Origin: Paracoccus sp. MA
Lineage (GTDB): Bacteria; Pseudomonadota; Alphaproteobacteria; Rhodobacterales; Rhodobacteraceae
DNA: 64,000 bases
Reading direction: 5' to 3'
Assembly (NCBI RefSeq): GCF_020990385.1
Contig: NZ_CP087598.1
Location: 602,001-666,000, forward strand
Part shown: one piece after another, positions 56,234-64,000 of the stretch
Layout of the letters: each line of letters opens with the position of its first letter
How positions within the stretch are numbered: position 1 is the stretch's first letter
Made by a program: the position numbers and the translations under genes
The notes under the pieces: generated by a model
Databases searched by the model: none
The model's input: only the letters and a program-made list of their open reading frames with translations
What the model was told of the DNA's origin: nothing

Positions 56234-56440
56234 ATGCCGAAGATCTATCGCCTGCTGACCGAGGACGACACCTCGGCCTTCTGCCACAAGGTCAGCGAGG
56301 CGCTGTCGAAAGGCTGGGAGCTGCATGGCGCCCCGGCCTATGCCTTCGACGCGGCGCGCGGCGTAATGCGCTGCGCCCAGGCCGTCACCAAGGAGATCGA
56401 GGCCGATTACCACCCCGAGATGAAACTGGGCCAACAGTAA
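56234..56440 (+). CDS. DUF1737 family small protein
   Basis: This 68-residue protein (MPKIYRLLTEDDTSAFCHKVSEALSKGWELHGAPAY...) matches DUF1737, whose members have the form of a short alpha/beta domain with a conserved L.KGW.LHG segment. The function is unknown. It is tightly packed between nnrU and mch, so the three are co-transcribed. Confidence 0.82.
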   Translation: MPKIYRLLTEDDTSAFCHKVSEALSKGWELHGAPAYAFDAARGVMRCAQAVTKEIEADYHPEMKLGQQ

Positions 56441-56446
56441 GGGACC

Positions 56447-57484
56447 ATGATGAGCAAGACCAATCCGGGCCGCTTCTTCGAGGATTACCGCGTCGGCCAG
56501 GTGATCCGCCACGCCGTCCCCCGCACCGTGGCCGAGGGCGAGCGCGCGCTTTACCACGCGCTTTATCCGGCGCGGCATGCGCTTTATTCCTCGGACGAAT
56601 TCGCGGCGGCCTCGGGGCTGGAAGGCAGCCCGATGGACGACCTGATCGCCTTCCATATCGTCTTCGGCAAGACGGTTCCGGATATCAGCCTGAACGCCAT
56701 CGCCAACCTGGGCTATGCCGAGGGGCGCTGGCTGAAACCGGTCTGGCCCGGCGACACGCTGCGCTCGGAATCCGAGGTGATCGGGCTGCGCGAGAACTCC
56801 AACGGCAAGTCTGGCGTGGTCTGGGTGCGCACGCGCGGGCTGAACCAGCTGGACGAGGCGGTGCTGGAATATGTGCGCTGGGTCATGGTGCGCAAGCGCG
56901 ACGCCTCGGCCCTGGCGCCCGAGCCGGTGGTGCCGGAGCTGGCGAAGGCGGTGGCGCCCGGCGATCTGGTGGTGCCCGAGGGGATGGATTTCGCCCAATA
57001 CGATTTCGACCTGGCCGGCGAACCGCATCGCTGGGGTGACTACCAGATCGGCGAGGTGATCGACCATGTCGACGGCGTCACCGTCGAGGAGGCCGAGCAC
57101 ATGCTGGCCACCCGGCTGTGGCAGAACACCGCCAAGGTGCATTTCGACGTAACGGCGCGCGAGGACGGCAGGCGGCTGATCTATGGCGGCCATGTCATCA
57201 GCATGGCCCGCGCGCTCAGCTTCAACGGGCTGGCCAATGCGCAGATGATCGTGGCGCTGAACGGCGGCGCGCATGCCAATCCCTGCTTTTCCGGCGACAC
57301 CATCCGCGCCTGGTCCGAGGTGCTGGACAAGGCCGACACCCATGCGCCGGGCATCGGCGCGATCCGGCTGCGGCTGGTCGCCCACAAGGGCGCCGCCGGT
57401 GATCACGCCCTGAAGACCGGCGAGGGCAAATACGCCCCGCAGGTGCTGCTGGACCTGGATTACTGGGCGCTGATGCCGAAATGA
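56447..57484 (+). CDS. mch: Mesaconyl-CoA hydratase (beta-methylmalyl-CoA dehydratase)
   Basis: This 345-residue protein has two MaoC-like hot-dog halves (GRFFEDYRVGQVIRHAV ... and RWGDYQIGEVIDHVDGVTVEEAEHMLATRLWQNTAKVHFD). Length and sequence fit Mch, which hydrates mesaconyl-CoA to beta-methylmalyl-CoA in the ethylmalonyl-CoA pathway for acetate assimilation. The gene starts ATGATG; with AAGGGA just upstream the second ATG (56450) may be used. Its position next to mcl2 and sdh is the same as in Rhodobacter. Confidence 0.92.
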   Translation: MMSKTNPGRFFEDYRVGQVIRHAVPRTVAEGERALYHALYPARHALYSSDEFAAASGLEGSPMDDLIAFHIVFGKTVPDISLNAIANLGYAEGRWLKPVWPGDTLRSESEVIGLRENSNGKSGVVWVRTRGLNQLDEAVLEYVRWVMVRKRDASALAPEPVVPELAKAVAPGDLVVPEGMDFAQYDFDLAGEPHRWGDYQIGEVIDHVDGVTVEEAEHMLATRLWQNTAKVHFDVTAREDGRRLIYGGHVISMARALSFNGLANAQMIVALNGGAHANPCFSGDTIRAWSEVLDKADTHAPGIGAIRLRLVAHKGAAGDHALKTGEGKYAPQVLLDLDYWALMPK

Positions 57485-57785
57485 CGGCTGGCAAGGAGGA
57501 GCGGCGAATCGGAGCGACGCCCCGGCCAACATGACGGAAATCCTCGGCTATTCGGGCGAATGGGCCGAGTCCGGCATGATACCGCAATCATCTCGCGCTT
57601 GATGGGGCGCCTGTGATCACAGCCGGCATTTGCGTGATCACAAAAACGGAAAATCTGCCCTTATCCGCCTTACGTCTGGCATCCGCCCGTGACAGATGCG
57701 ACAAGACGGCTAAAAGCAAACCCAATTTCGGCCAGCCCTCGCCGCCAGCCGTAGCGTGCGGGGCCTGAACGCAGGAGAGCGCATC
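57485..57785 (+). other. Intergenic region before sdhC (301 bp)
   Basis: No gene is seen. The region carries the paired palindromes at 57612-57642 and a 140-bp leader to sdhC with GGAGAG as ribosome site. Confidence 0.6.
57612..57642 (+). promoter_or_regulatory. Paired TGTGATCACA-type operators upstream of sdhC
   Basis: The perfect palindrome TGTGATCACA (57612-57621) is followed by CGTGATCACA (57633-57642), centres 21 bp apart. GCC follows the first and CAAAA the second, exactly as on the sucC strand at 52596-52566. The second site ends 143 bp before the sdhC ATG. Confidence 0.77.
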
Positions 57786-58178
57786 ATGGCTGACGTCAAC
57801 CGGGGCAACCGGCCACTGTCACCGCATCTGCAGGTCTATCGCCTGCCACTTGCCGCAATCACTTCGATCATGACCCGCATCACCGGCCACGCCCTGGTCG
57901 CCGGGATCGTGCTGATCGCCTGGTGGCTGGTCGCCGCCGTGACCTCGCCCGGCGCCTTCGCCTGCGCCGACTGGGTGGTGCGGTCCTGGCTGGGCTTCAT
58001 CATCCTGACCGGCTCGATGTGGGCGCTGTGGTATCACCTGCTCGCCGGGCTGCGCCATCTGGCCTACGACGCCGGCTACGGGCTCGAGATCCGGCAGGCC
58101 GAGAAATCCAGCCAGGCGCTGATCGCCGGTTCGGTCGTCTTGGCCGTGCTGACGCTGATCGTGTTCTTCGCGTTCTGA
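57786..58178 (+). CDS. sdhC: Succinate dehydrogenase cytochrome b556 subunit
   Basis: This 130-residue membrane anchor has three hydrophobic helices, NRPLSPHLQVYRLPLAAITSIMTRITGHAL at the quinone end and WYHLLAGLRHLAYD with the haem-binding histidine. The ATG at 57786 matches the family start. It is the first gene of sdhC-D-A-lipoproteins-B. Confidence 0.95.
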   Translation: MADVNRGNRPLSPHLQVYRLPLAAITSIMTRITGHALVAGIVLIAWWLVAAVTSPGAFACADWVVRSWLGFIILTGSMWALWYHLLAGLRHLAYDAGYGLEIRQAEKSSQALIAGSVVLAVLTLIVFFAF

Positions 58179-58194
58179 GAAAAGGGCAGGGATC

Positions 58195-58584
58195 ATGCGT
58201 TACATCACCCCCCGCAAAGCCGCCGAAGGCCTGGGCTCGGCCCATGAAGGCACCCAGCACCATTGGGCCATGACCGTCAGCGCCGTGGCGCTGACCGTGC
58301 TGACGCCGCTGTTCATGATCGTGATCGCCCGCGCCATCGGCCTGCCGCACGAGCAGTTCCTGGCCTATTTCGGCCGGCCCTTCCCGGCGCTCATCACCGC
58401 GCTGTTCGTGATCGTGGGCATGGTCCACTTCATCAAGGGCACGCGGATCATGATCGACGACTATTTCCAGGGTGGCACGCGCAAGGCGGCCATCATCTTT
58501 TCCGTCATCTTCGGCTGGGCGGTGATCGCCGCCGCCGTTTATGCCCTGGCCCGGATGGGTCTGGGCGCGATCGTCGTCGTCTGA
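58195..58584 (+). CDS. sdhD: Succinate dehydrogenase membrane anchor subunit
   Basis: This 129-residue protein has three membrane helices. The motif HHWAMTVSAVALTVLTPLF and the H..KGTRIMIDDYF segment with the second haem/quinone region (VHFIKGTRIMIDDYFQ) fit SdhD of alphaproteobacteria. It starts 16 bp behind sdhC. Confidence 0.93.
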   Translation: MRYITPRKAAEGLGSAHEGTQHHWAMTVSAVALTVLTPLFMIVIARAIGLPHEQFLAYFGRPFPALITALFVIVGMVHFIKGTRIMIDDYFQGGTRKAAIIFSVIFGWAVIAAAVYALARMGLGAIVVV

Positions 58585-58593
58585 GGTTCCGCC

Positions 58594-60396
58594 ATGGCTG
58601 CTTACAAATACGAAACGCACGAATATGATGTCGTGGTCGTCGGTGCCGGTGGCGCGGGCCTGCGCGCGACGCTGGGCATGGCCGAACAGGGGCTGCGCAC
58701 CGCCTGCGTGACCAAGGTCTTTCCGACCCGCTCGCACACGGTCGCGGCGCAGGGCGGCATCGCCGCCAGCCTGTCGAACATGGGCCCCGACAACTGGCAG
58801 TGGCACATGTATGACACCGTCAAGGGCTCGGACTGGCTGGGCGATACCGACGCCATGGAATACCTGGCGCGCGAGGCCCCGAAGGCGGTCTACGAGCTGG
58901 AGCATTACGGCGTGCCCTTCTCGCGCACCGAGGAAGGCAAGATCTACCAGCGCCCCTTCGGCGGCCACACGACCGAGTTCGGCGAGGGCCCGCCGGTGCA
59001 GCGCACCTGCGCCGCCGCCGACCGCACCGGCCACGCCATCCTGCACACGCTCTATGGCCAGTCGCTGAAGGAAAAGGCCGAGTTCTTCATCGAATATTTC
59101 GCGCTGGACCTGATCATCACCGACGGCGCCTGCACCGGCGTGGTGTGCTGGAAGCTGGACGACGGCACCATCCATGTCTTCAACGCCAAGATGGTGGTGC
59201 TGGCGACCGGCGGCTATGGCCGCGCCTATTTCAGCGCCACCTCGGCCCATACCTGCACCGGTGACGGCGGCGGCATGGTGGCCCGCGCCGGCCTGCCCTT
59301 GCAGGACATGGAATTCGTGCAGTTCCACCCGACCGGCATCTACGGCTCGGGCTGCCTGATCACCGAGGGCGCGCGCGGCGAGGGCGGCTACCTGACCAAC
59401 TCGGAAGGCGAGCGGTTCATGGAACGCTATGCCCCGACCTACAAGGACCTGGCGTCCCGCGACGTGGTCAGCCGCTGCATCACCATCGAGATCCGCGAGG
59501 GCCGCGGCGTCGGCCCGCAAAAGGATCACATGTATCTGAACCTGATGCACCTGCCGCCGGAAAGCCTGGCCGAGCGGCTGCCGGGCATCTCGGAATCGGC
59601 GAAGATCTTCGCCGGCGTCGATGTCACGCGCGAGCCGATCCCGATCCTGCCGACCGTGCATTACAATATGGGCGGCATCCCCACCAACTATTGGGGCGAG
59701 GTGCTGAACCCGACCGAGGACAGCCCCGACGCGGTCTTCCCCGGCCTGATGGCGGTGGGCGAGGCCGGCTGCGCCTCGGTCCATGGCGCGAACCGGCTGG
59801 GCTCGAACTCGCTGATCGACCTGGTGGTCTTCGGCCGCGCCGCGGCGATCCGCGCCGGGCAGGTGATCGATCGCAAGGCGGCGATCCCCAGCACCAACAA
59901 GGAACAGGTGGACAAGGCGCTGGACCGCTTCGACCGCATCCGCAACGCCAACGGCTCGGTGCCGACGGCCGAGCTGCGGCTTGAGATGCAGCGCACCATG
60001 CAGGCCGATGCCGCGGTGTTCCGCACCGACAAGACCCTGGCCGAGGGCGTCGAGAAGATGAAGGTGATCGCGGCCAAGATGGACGACCTGAAGGTCACCG
60101 ACCGCAGCCTGATCTGGAACAGCGACCTGATGGAGACGCTGGAGCTGACCAACCTGATGCCCAATGCGCTGGCCACCATCGTCGGCGCCGAGGCGCGCAA
60201 GGAAAGCCGCGGCGCCCATGCCCATGAAGACTACCCCGAGCGGGATGATGCCAACTGGCGCAAGCACTCGCTTGCGTGGATCGAAGGCAACGATGTTAAA
60301 CTGGCCTATCGGCCCGTGCACCTCGAGCCTCTGACCACGCAAGAGGAAGGCGGGATCGACCTGAAAAAGATCGCACCCAAAGCGAGGGTTTACTGA
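58594..60396 (+). CDS. sdhA: Succinate dehydrogenase flavoprotein subunit
   Basis: This 600-residue subunit binds FAD covalently and oxidises succinate to fumarate. It has [19 protein letters not shown], the flavinylated His in [22 protein letters not shown] and the catalytic Arg/His segments of the GVDVTREPI and NYMGG-type [11 protein letters not shown] regions. Its TGA overlaps the start of the lipoprotein gene that follows (TGATG). Confidence 0.98.
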   Translation: MAAYKYETHEYDVVVVGAGGAGLRATLGMAEQGLRTACVTKVFPTRSHTVAAQGGIAASLSNMGPDNWQWHMYDTVKGSDWLGDTDAMEYLAREAPKAVYELEHYGVPFSRTEEGKIYQRPFGGHTTEFGEGPPVQRTCAAADRTGHAILHTLYGQSLKEKAEFFIEYFALDLIITDGACTGVVCWKLDDGTIHVFNAKMVVLATGGYGRAYFSATSAHTCTGDGGGMVARAGLPLQDMEFVQFHPTGIYGSGCLITEGARGEGGYLTNSEGERFMERYAPTYKDLASRDVVSRCITIEIREGRGVGPQKDHMYLNLMHLPPESLAERLPGISESAKIFAGVDVTREPIPILPTVHYNMGGIPTNYWGEVLNPTEDSPDAVFPGLMAVGEAGCASVHGANRLGSNSLIDLVVFGRAAAIRAGQVIDRKAAIPSTNKEQVDKALDRFDRIRNANGSVPTAELRLEMQRTMQADAAVFRTDKTLAEGVEKMKVIAAKMDDLKVTDRSLIWNSDLMETLELTNLMPNALATIVGAEARKESRGAHAHEDYPERDDANWRKHSLAWIEGNDVKLAYRPVHLEPLTTQEEGGIDLKKIAPKARVY

Positions 60397-60755
60397 TGCG
60401 TCTTCCCCTGATCCTGACCGCCGCTGCGCTGGCCCTTTCGGGCTGCGTGGTACAGAACCCCGGCATGGCGCCGGCCCCCGGCCCGTTGCCGCCGGTCGCG
60501 GCGCCCGCGCCGGATGCGGCGATCCGCTCCTCGGCGCGCGTGATCGTGAACCGCGAGATGGCGCGGCGCCTGCCGGGCGCCAATGTCGCGCCCTATACGG
60601 ATTGCGTGATGCAGAACGCCACCACTGCGGAACTGGCCAGCATCGCTGATGCCGGCGCGGCGGGGGCCGGGGATGCGGTGGCCGCCATCGTCGGCCGTCC
60701 GGCGACCACGCAATGCATCGCCGGGGCCGCTGCCGCGGCCAAGCGGGCGGCCTGA
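60396..60755 (+). CDS. Putative lipoprotein between sdhA and sdhB
   Basis: This 119-residue protein has a lipoprotein signal (lipobox ALSGC, Cys17), then a proline/alanine-rich stretch (residues 22-45) and a small domain with two cysteines (YTDCVMQNA and TTQCIAG). It overlaps sdhA and the next lipoprotein gene, so it is translated from the sdh transcript. The function is unknown; related genes occur at this place in Rhodobacter. Confidence 0.78.
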   Translation: MRLPLILTAAALALSGCVVQNPGMAPAPGPLPPVAAPAPDAAIRSSARVIVNREMARRLPGANVAPYTDCVMQNATTAELASIADAGAAGAGDAVAAIVGRPATTQCIAGAAAAAKRAA

Positions 60756-61072
60756 TGGCCGCGCGCCGCGCGGCTTTCCTGCTTGCCCCGGCCTTGCTGG
60801 GGCTGGCGGCCTGCGCGCCGGCGCAGATTCCGGTCGAACAGGCCGAGCGCGTCTGCATGGTGAAGGCGCTGGACGCCCGCGGGCCGCGCACCGAGGTCGG
60901 CTTCGGGGTCGGCTCGCACGGCTATCGCGGCGGCTTTGTCAGCGTGGACCTGTCCTCGGACTATATCATGGGCCGCGACCCGGCCGAGATCTTCAACCAA
61001 TGCGTCCTGCGCCGCTCGGGGCAGATGCCCGTGCGGCCGCTTTACGAACAACCGGGCTGGAGGGCGAGTTGA
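60755..61072 (+). CDS. Second putative lipoprotein between sdhA and sdhB
   Basis: This 105-residue protein has an Arg-rich start and a lipobox (GLAAC near residue 20), followed by a domain with ERVCMVKALDARGPRTEVGFGVGSHGYRGGF and a second cysteine (IFNQCVLRRSG). I do not recognise a family. The ATG at 60755 overlaps the TGA of the gene before. sdhB follows after 54 bp. Like its neighbour it would be exported and lipid-anchored. Confidence 0.75.
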   Translation: MAARRAAFLLAPALLGLAACAPAQIPVEQAERVCMVKALDARGPRTEVGFGVGSHGYRGGFVSVDLSSDYIMGRDPAEIFNQCVLRRSGQMPVRPLYEQPGWRAS

Positions 61073-61126
61073 CGCCTTTCGCCCAAGCCACCGCATGACG
61101 GCGGTCTGACCACCAGGAGTTACCCA

Positions 61127-61906
61127 ATGGTCCAACTTACCCTTCCCAAGAACAGCCGCATGCGGGTCGGCAAGACCTGGCCGAAACCCGAGGGCGCCAC
61201 CAACATCCGCCGCTTCAACATCTACCGCTGGGATCCCGATACCGGGGAAAACCCGCGCATCGACAGCTATTTCCTGGACATGGACAAATGCGGTCCGATG
61301 GTCCTCGACGCGCTGATCAAGATCAAGAACGAGATCGACCCGACCCTGACCTTCCGCCGTTCCTGCCGCGAGGGGATCTGCGGCTCCTGCGCGATGAACA
61401 TCGACGGCGGCAACCATCTGGCCTGCATCTTCGGCATGGACGAGGTCAAGGGGGACGTGAACATCTATCCGCTGCCGCATATGCCTGTGGTCAAGGACCT
61501 GGTGCCGGACCTGACGCATTTCTACGCCCAGCACGCCTCGGTCCAGCCCTACCTGATCACCGAGACGCCGACCCCCGACAAGGAATGGCGCCAGTCGATC
61601 GAGGACCGCAAGAAGCTGGACGGCCTCTATGAATGCGTGATGTGCGCCAGCTGCTCGACCGCCTGCCCGAGCTATTGGTGGAACGGCGACCGCTACCTGG
61701 GCCCGGCAGCCCTGCTGCATGCCTATCGCTGGATCATCGACTCGCGCGACGAGGCCACGGGCGAGCGTCTGGACGCGCTTGAGGATCCGTTCAAGCTGTA
61801 TCGCTGCCACACGATCATGAACTGCACCAACACCTGCCCCAAGGGGTTGAACCCGGCCCGGGCGATCGCCTCGATCAAGCACATGATGGTGGACCGGATC
61901 GTCTGA
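61127..61906 (+). CDS. sdhB: Succinate dehydrogenase iron-sulfur subunit
   Basis: This 259-residue subunit carries electrons from SdhA to the quinone. The [2Fe-2S] site is in [16 protein letters not shown] with the later ACIF cysteine, the [4Fe-4S] motif [12 protein letters not shown], and the [3Fe-4S] segment [15 protein letters not shown]. Length and ends are normal. Confidence 0.98.
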   Translation: MVQLTLPKNSRMRVGKTWPKPEGATNIRRFNIYRWDPDTGENPRIDSYFLDMDKCGPMVLDALIKIKNEIDPTLTFRRSCREGICGSCAMNIDGGNHLACIFGMDEVKGDVNIYPLPHMPVVKDLVPDLTHFYAQHASVQPYLITETPTPDKEWRQSIEDRKKLDGLYECVMCASCSTACPSYWWNGDRYLGPAALLHAYRWIIDSRDEATGERLDALEDPFKLYRCHTIMNCTNTCPKGLNPARAIASIKHMMVDRIV

Positions 61907-62035
61907 TCTGCATGGGGGGCATGGCCGGTATGCCGTGCCATACCGTTTGACGCCGCGTCGCAGAGCTGGATTTTTCTGCGGTGCGGCGTTATCTTTTTCG
62001 ACGGGGAGAGCACCATTCGACCCGGAGATTCCAAG

Positions 62036-62197
62036 ATGAAATCCCAAGCCGAAACCCGGAAACCGACCGCCAACCTGTCCGTGCTGAAACCGGCCAAGGC
62101 CGAGAACCGCGCCGCCCTGGCGGTGCTGGAACAGATGTACGGCTATTTCAGCTTCGATCCGATGCCGCTCGAAGCCGATATGCGCCGCGCCGCCTGA
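62036..62197 (+). CDS. Small hypothetical protein of 53 residues
   Basis: This ORF has CGGAG 8 nt before its ATG, a sensible composition (MKSQAETRKPTANLSVLKPA... then AALAVLEQMYGYFSFDP) and a strong terminator 34 bp behind its stop. It looks like a real single gene with a charged N-terminal third and a helical middle. No family is recognised. It is below usual annotation length cut-offs. Confidence 0.62.
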   Translation: MKSQAETRKPTANLSVLKPAKAENRAALAVLEQMYGYFSFDPMPLEADMRRAA

Positions 62198-62230
62198 GGC
62201 GTGCCGCTCGCCCGTTCTTGCGGGCCTTCC

Positions 62231-62261
62231 AGCGCGGCCGACCGGCCGCGCTCTTGTTTTT
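62231..62261 (+). terminator. Intrinsic terminator behind the 53-residue gene
   Basis: AGCGCGGCC and GGCCGCGCT pair over a GACC loop (62231-62252) and are followed by CTTGTTTTT. Confidence 0.9.
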
Positions 62262-62324
62262 GGGTATTTGGAAAACAGAGAAGCCGTCGGGGCGGTGTAT
62301 GCTTCTCTGTTTTCCAAATACCCA
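62261..62324. repeat. Perfect 24-bp inverted repeat (copy 5 of the TATTTGGG family)
   Basis: Arms at 62261-62284 and 62301-62324 are exact reverse complements, separated by 16 bp. Each arm contains TATTTGGAAAACAGAGAAGC. One arm alone occurs at 36931-36953. The transcript would fold into a long hairpin from either strand. Confidence 0.9.
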
Positions 62325-62375
62325 TGGGGCAGCACGCGCTTGCGATATCGCGGACGCCCGCATAGCATCGCCTGC

Positions 62376-63209
62376 ATGATCCGCACCATTCCGCAAGACG
62401 CCGCCGAGCGCCGGGCCATCCCCCCGGTCATCTGCTATCCGAACCACACGCTTCCCGATCCGGACCTGCCCGGTTTGCAGGAGATCCGCCTGACGGCGCG
62501 CAAATCCGGCGAATGCCTGGTCCCGCCGCGCGAGGCGCGCTGCTTTCACGTCCCGGCCGGGCATTTCTTCCGCATCACCAGTATCGAGGGACCGCAGGTC
62601 GGCGATCTGAACCTGTGGTCCGCCGCCGATCCGCATGAGCGGTTCTATTCCGGCAAAACCCGGGCCCTGCACGGCACGCATCTGACGCGCGGCGACCGGA
62701 TGTGGTCGAATTTTCCCAACCTGCGCCCGATGGCCACGGTGACCGAGGACACGCTGGAATGGTATGGCATCGACGAATATGGCGGCTCGGTCCATGACGT
62801 GATCGGCACGCGTTGCGATCCCTATACCCATCGCCTGCTGAACGGGCAGGACTATCATCATTGCTGCCACTCCAACCTCGTCAACGCCCTGATGGCCGAG
62901 CTGGGCCTTGCGCGCGAGGAGGCCGAGCCGCTGGTGCATGACGTGCTGAACGTCTTCATGTGCACCGGCTTCACCCGCGACACCGGGCAGTATTTCATGA
63001 AGGCAAGCCCCGTGCGCCCCGGCGACCACATCGAGTTCTTCGCCGAGATCGACCTGATCGGCGGCCTGTCCGCCTGTCCGGGCGGCGATTGCGGCAGCGA
63101 GCATTCCAGCGACGCCGCCGCCTGCCATCCGCTGCTGGTCGAGATCTTCGCGCCGGCCCGGCCCGCGGCGCGCGCACAGCCCGGGCCCAGCGCCTATCGC
63201 TGGCCCTGA
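62376..63209 (+). CDS. Urea carboxylase-associated (DUF1989) family protein
   Basis: This 277-residue protein matches DUF1989: VPPREARCFHVPAGHFFRI, GDLNLWSAADPHERF, HLTRGDRMWSNFPNLRPM and the Cys-rich DYHHCCHSNL segment near residue 165, followed by NVFMCTGF. Members accompany urea amidolyase or act in methylamine and glycine metabolism; biochemical roles are not settled. The ATG at 62376 fits the family start. It stands alone here, without urea carboxylase genes in view. Confidence 0.87.
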   Translation: MIRTIPQDAAERRAIPPVICYPNHTLPDPDLPGLQEIRLTARKSGECLVPPREARCFHVPAGHFFRITSIEGPQVGDLNLWSAADPHERFYSGKTRALHGTHLTRGDRMWSNFPNLRPMATVTEDTLEWYGIDEYGGSVHDVIGTRCDPYTHRLLNGQDYHHCCHSNLVNALMAELGLAREEAEPLVHDVLNVFMCTGFTRDTGQYFMKASPVRPGDHIEFFAEIDLIGGLSACPGGDCGSEHSSDAAACHPLLVEIFAPARPAARAQPGPSAYRWP

Positions 63210-63239
63210 ACCATTCCGCCGCCAGTCCGCCGGTCTGCC

Positions 63240-63274
63240 GGAAATGCGCCAGGGCCTTGTCCTTGCGCATTTCC
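63240..63274. repeat. 10-bp inverted repeat between convergent genes
   Basis: GGAAATGCGC (63240-63249) and GCGCATTTCC (63265-63274) can pair over a 15-base loop. TGCCGGAAATGC recurs at about 63301-63312. It may be a weak bidirectional terminator. Confidence 0.45.
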
Positions 63275-63313
63275 GCGCGCGCAAAGCCGGCGCCCGCTTT
63301 TGCCGGAAATGCC

Positions 63314-64000
63314 TCAGAGCGCGATCGGCTGCATCACCTCGGGCTCGATCACCTGCACGCCGGGCAGCCCGGCCTTCAGCGCCTCGGCATCCTGCGCCAG
63401 CAGCGGGAAGGTCCTGTAATGGCAGGGGATCACGGTCCTGAAGTCGAAATATTTCCGCGCCGCCCAGGCCGCGCGTTCCATGTCCATGGTGAAATGCCCG
63501 CCGGCGCAGAGGATGCCGATGTCGGGCCGGTGATATTCGCCCATCCAGGCCATGTCGGCCATGATGTCGGTGTCGCCCGAGACATAGATCACATGGCCTT
63601 CGCCGGCGATCATGTAGCCGGATTCGTGGCCGGCATAGACCGGCCCCTCGTTGCCGTCGAAGGACGAGGAATGGCTGGCATTGACCATCGTCACCTTGGC
63701 GCCGCCCAGATCGACGGTGCCGCCTTTGTTGAAGCCCAGCCCCTCGATGTCCTGATGCGTCTGCCAGGTGTTGATCAGGTCGTAGATGCCGACCACCGGG
63801 ATCTTCAGCTCGCGGGCGATCGACAGCGCGTCGCCGGTATGGTCGCCATGGCCATGGGTCAGCAGGACATGGGTGGCGTCCCGGATCGCCTCGTCGCGGC
63901 TGTCCTCGGGGAACATCGGATTGCCGGACAGCCAGGGGTCGATCAGGATCACCGCCTGTTCGATCTCCAGCCGGAAGCCGGAATGGCCAAGCCAGGTCAG
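63314..64000 (-). CDS. UPF0173 metal-dependent hydrolase (partial, 5' end outside window)
   Basis: This is a metallo-beta-lactamase fold protein of the UPF0173/UlaG-like family: LTWLGHSGFRLEI at the visible edge, LLTHGHGDHTGD as metal motif, VYAGHESGYMI, YVSGDTDIMADM and a late CHYRTFPLL. The start codon and the first one to three residues lie beyond the right edge; a GTG in frame at 63952 is internal to the domain. Natural substrate unknown; the family hydrolyses phosphoester or lactone bonds. Confidence 0.9.
   Translation of the reverse strand: MTWLGHSGFRLEIEQAVILIDPWLSGNPMFPEDSRDEAIRDATHVLLTHGHGDHTGDALSIARELKIPVVGIYDLINTWQTHQDIEGLGFNKGGTVDLGGAKVTMVNASHSSSFDGNEGPVYAGHESGYMIAGEGHVIYVSGDTDIMADMAWMGEYHRPDIGILCAGGHFTMDMERAAWAARKYFDFRTVIPCHYRTFPLLAQDAEALKAGLPGVQVIEPEVMQPIAL

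Overview
The window is chromosomal DNA of an alphaproteobacterium of the family Rhodobacteraceae, most probably Paracoccus or a close relative. The basis is very high GC content with strong third-position bias, a DksA without its zinc-finger cysteines, a SucB with two lipoyl domains, a DUF6446 gene between glyQ and glyS, and the gene order suc - mdh - mcl2 - mch - sdh, which I know from Rhodobacter sphaeroides. Genus is inference; no rRNA is present.

Layout. (1) 1-5419: housekeeping genes on the minus strand (tsaB partial, nfu, a CPBP protease, a universal stress protein, truA, an XpaC-family protein, a 27-codon membrane ORF, tRNA-Gly(TCC)) plus a polyprenol-phosphate sugar transferase. (2) 6107-23093: an accessory catabolic block that looks built for N-methylated and hydroxylated prolines (proline betaine type compounds) and possibly DMSP. 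It holds a glycine betaine/proline-type ABC transporter, a second orphan binding protein, an N-methylproline/dimethylglycine demethylase-like flavoenzyme, two proline-racemase-superfamily enzymes with a Ser/Cys active site, an ornithine-cyclodeaminase-like reductase, a ProC-like reductase, a GlpD-like FAD oxidoreductase, a glutamate dehydrogenase, a DddQ-like DMSP lyase, a decayed etfBA remnant and two local regulators (GntR, TetR). The same palindrome, TCGTATACGA, lies just downstream of a TTGAC(A/G) box at both GntR-side promoters (6945 and 20753), which ties the two ends into one probable regulon. (3) 23135-42653: a truncated LysR gene, trkH, a SPOR-type secreted protein, glyQ-DUF6446-glyS, a PPDK-like protein whose ATP-binding domain looks degenerate, a SleB hydrolase, folB-folP-glmM, an FAD monooxygenase with a probable CTG start, a DJ-1 protein, dksA, moxR, a GNAT protein, a lytic transglycosylase lipoprotein and lpd. 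(4) 42702-63209: the TCA-cycle region. On the minus strand run mdh, sucC, sucD, a family 2 glycosyltransferase, sucA, sucB, a sulfotransferase, two small genes and lpd. On the plus strand run a TauE/SafE permease, mcl2, nnrU-like, DUF1737, mch and sdhCDA - two lipoproteins - sdhB, then a 53-codon ORF and a DUF1989 protein. (5) 63314-64000: a partial UPF0173 metal-dependent hydrolase.

How the genes work together. In block 2 the ABC system would import a betaine, demethylation would give N-methylproline then proline (or hydroxyproline), the racemase-family dehydratase plus imine reductase would convert 3-hydroxyproline through pyrroline-2-carboxylate to proline, and glutamate dehydrogenase would pass the nitrogen and carbon to 2-oxoglutarate. 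In block 4 the sucC and sdhC promoters carry the same two-site cassette (two TGTGATCACA-like palindromes exactly 21 bp apart, in the same orientation to the gene), a direct sign of shared control of the two TCA operons.

No prophage, insertion sequence, CRISPR array or rRNA operon was seen. A family of intergenic hairpin repeats with a TATTTGGG core occurs five times.
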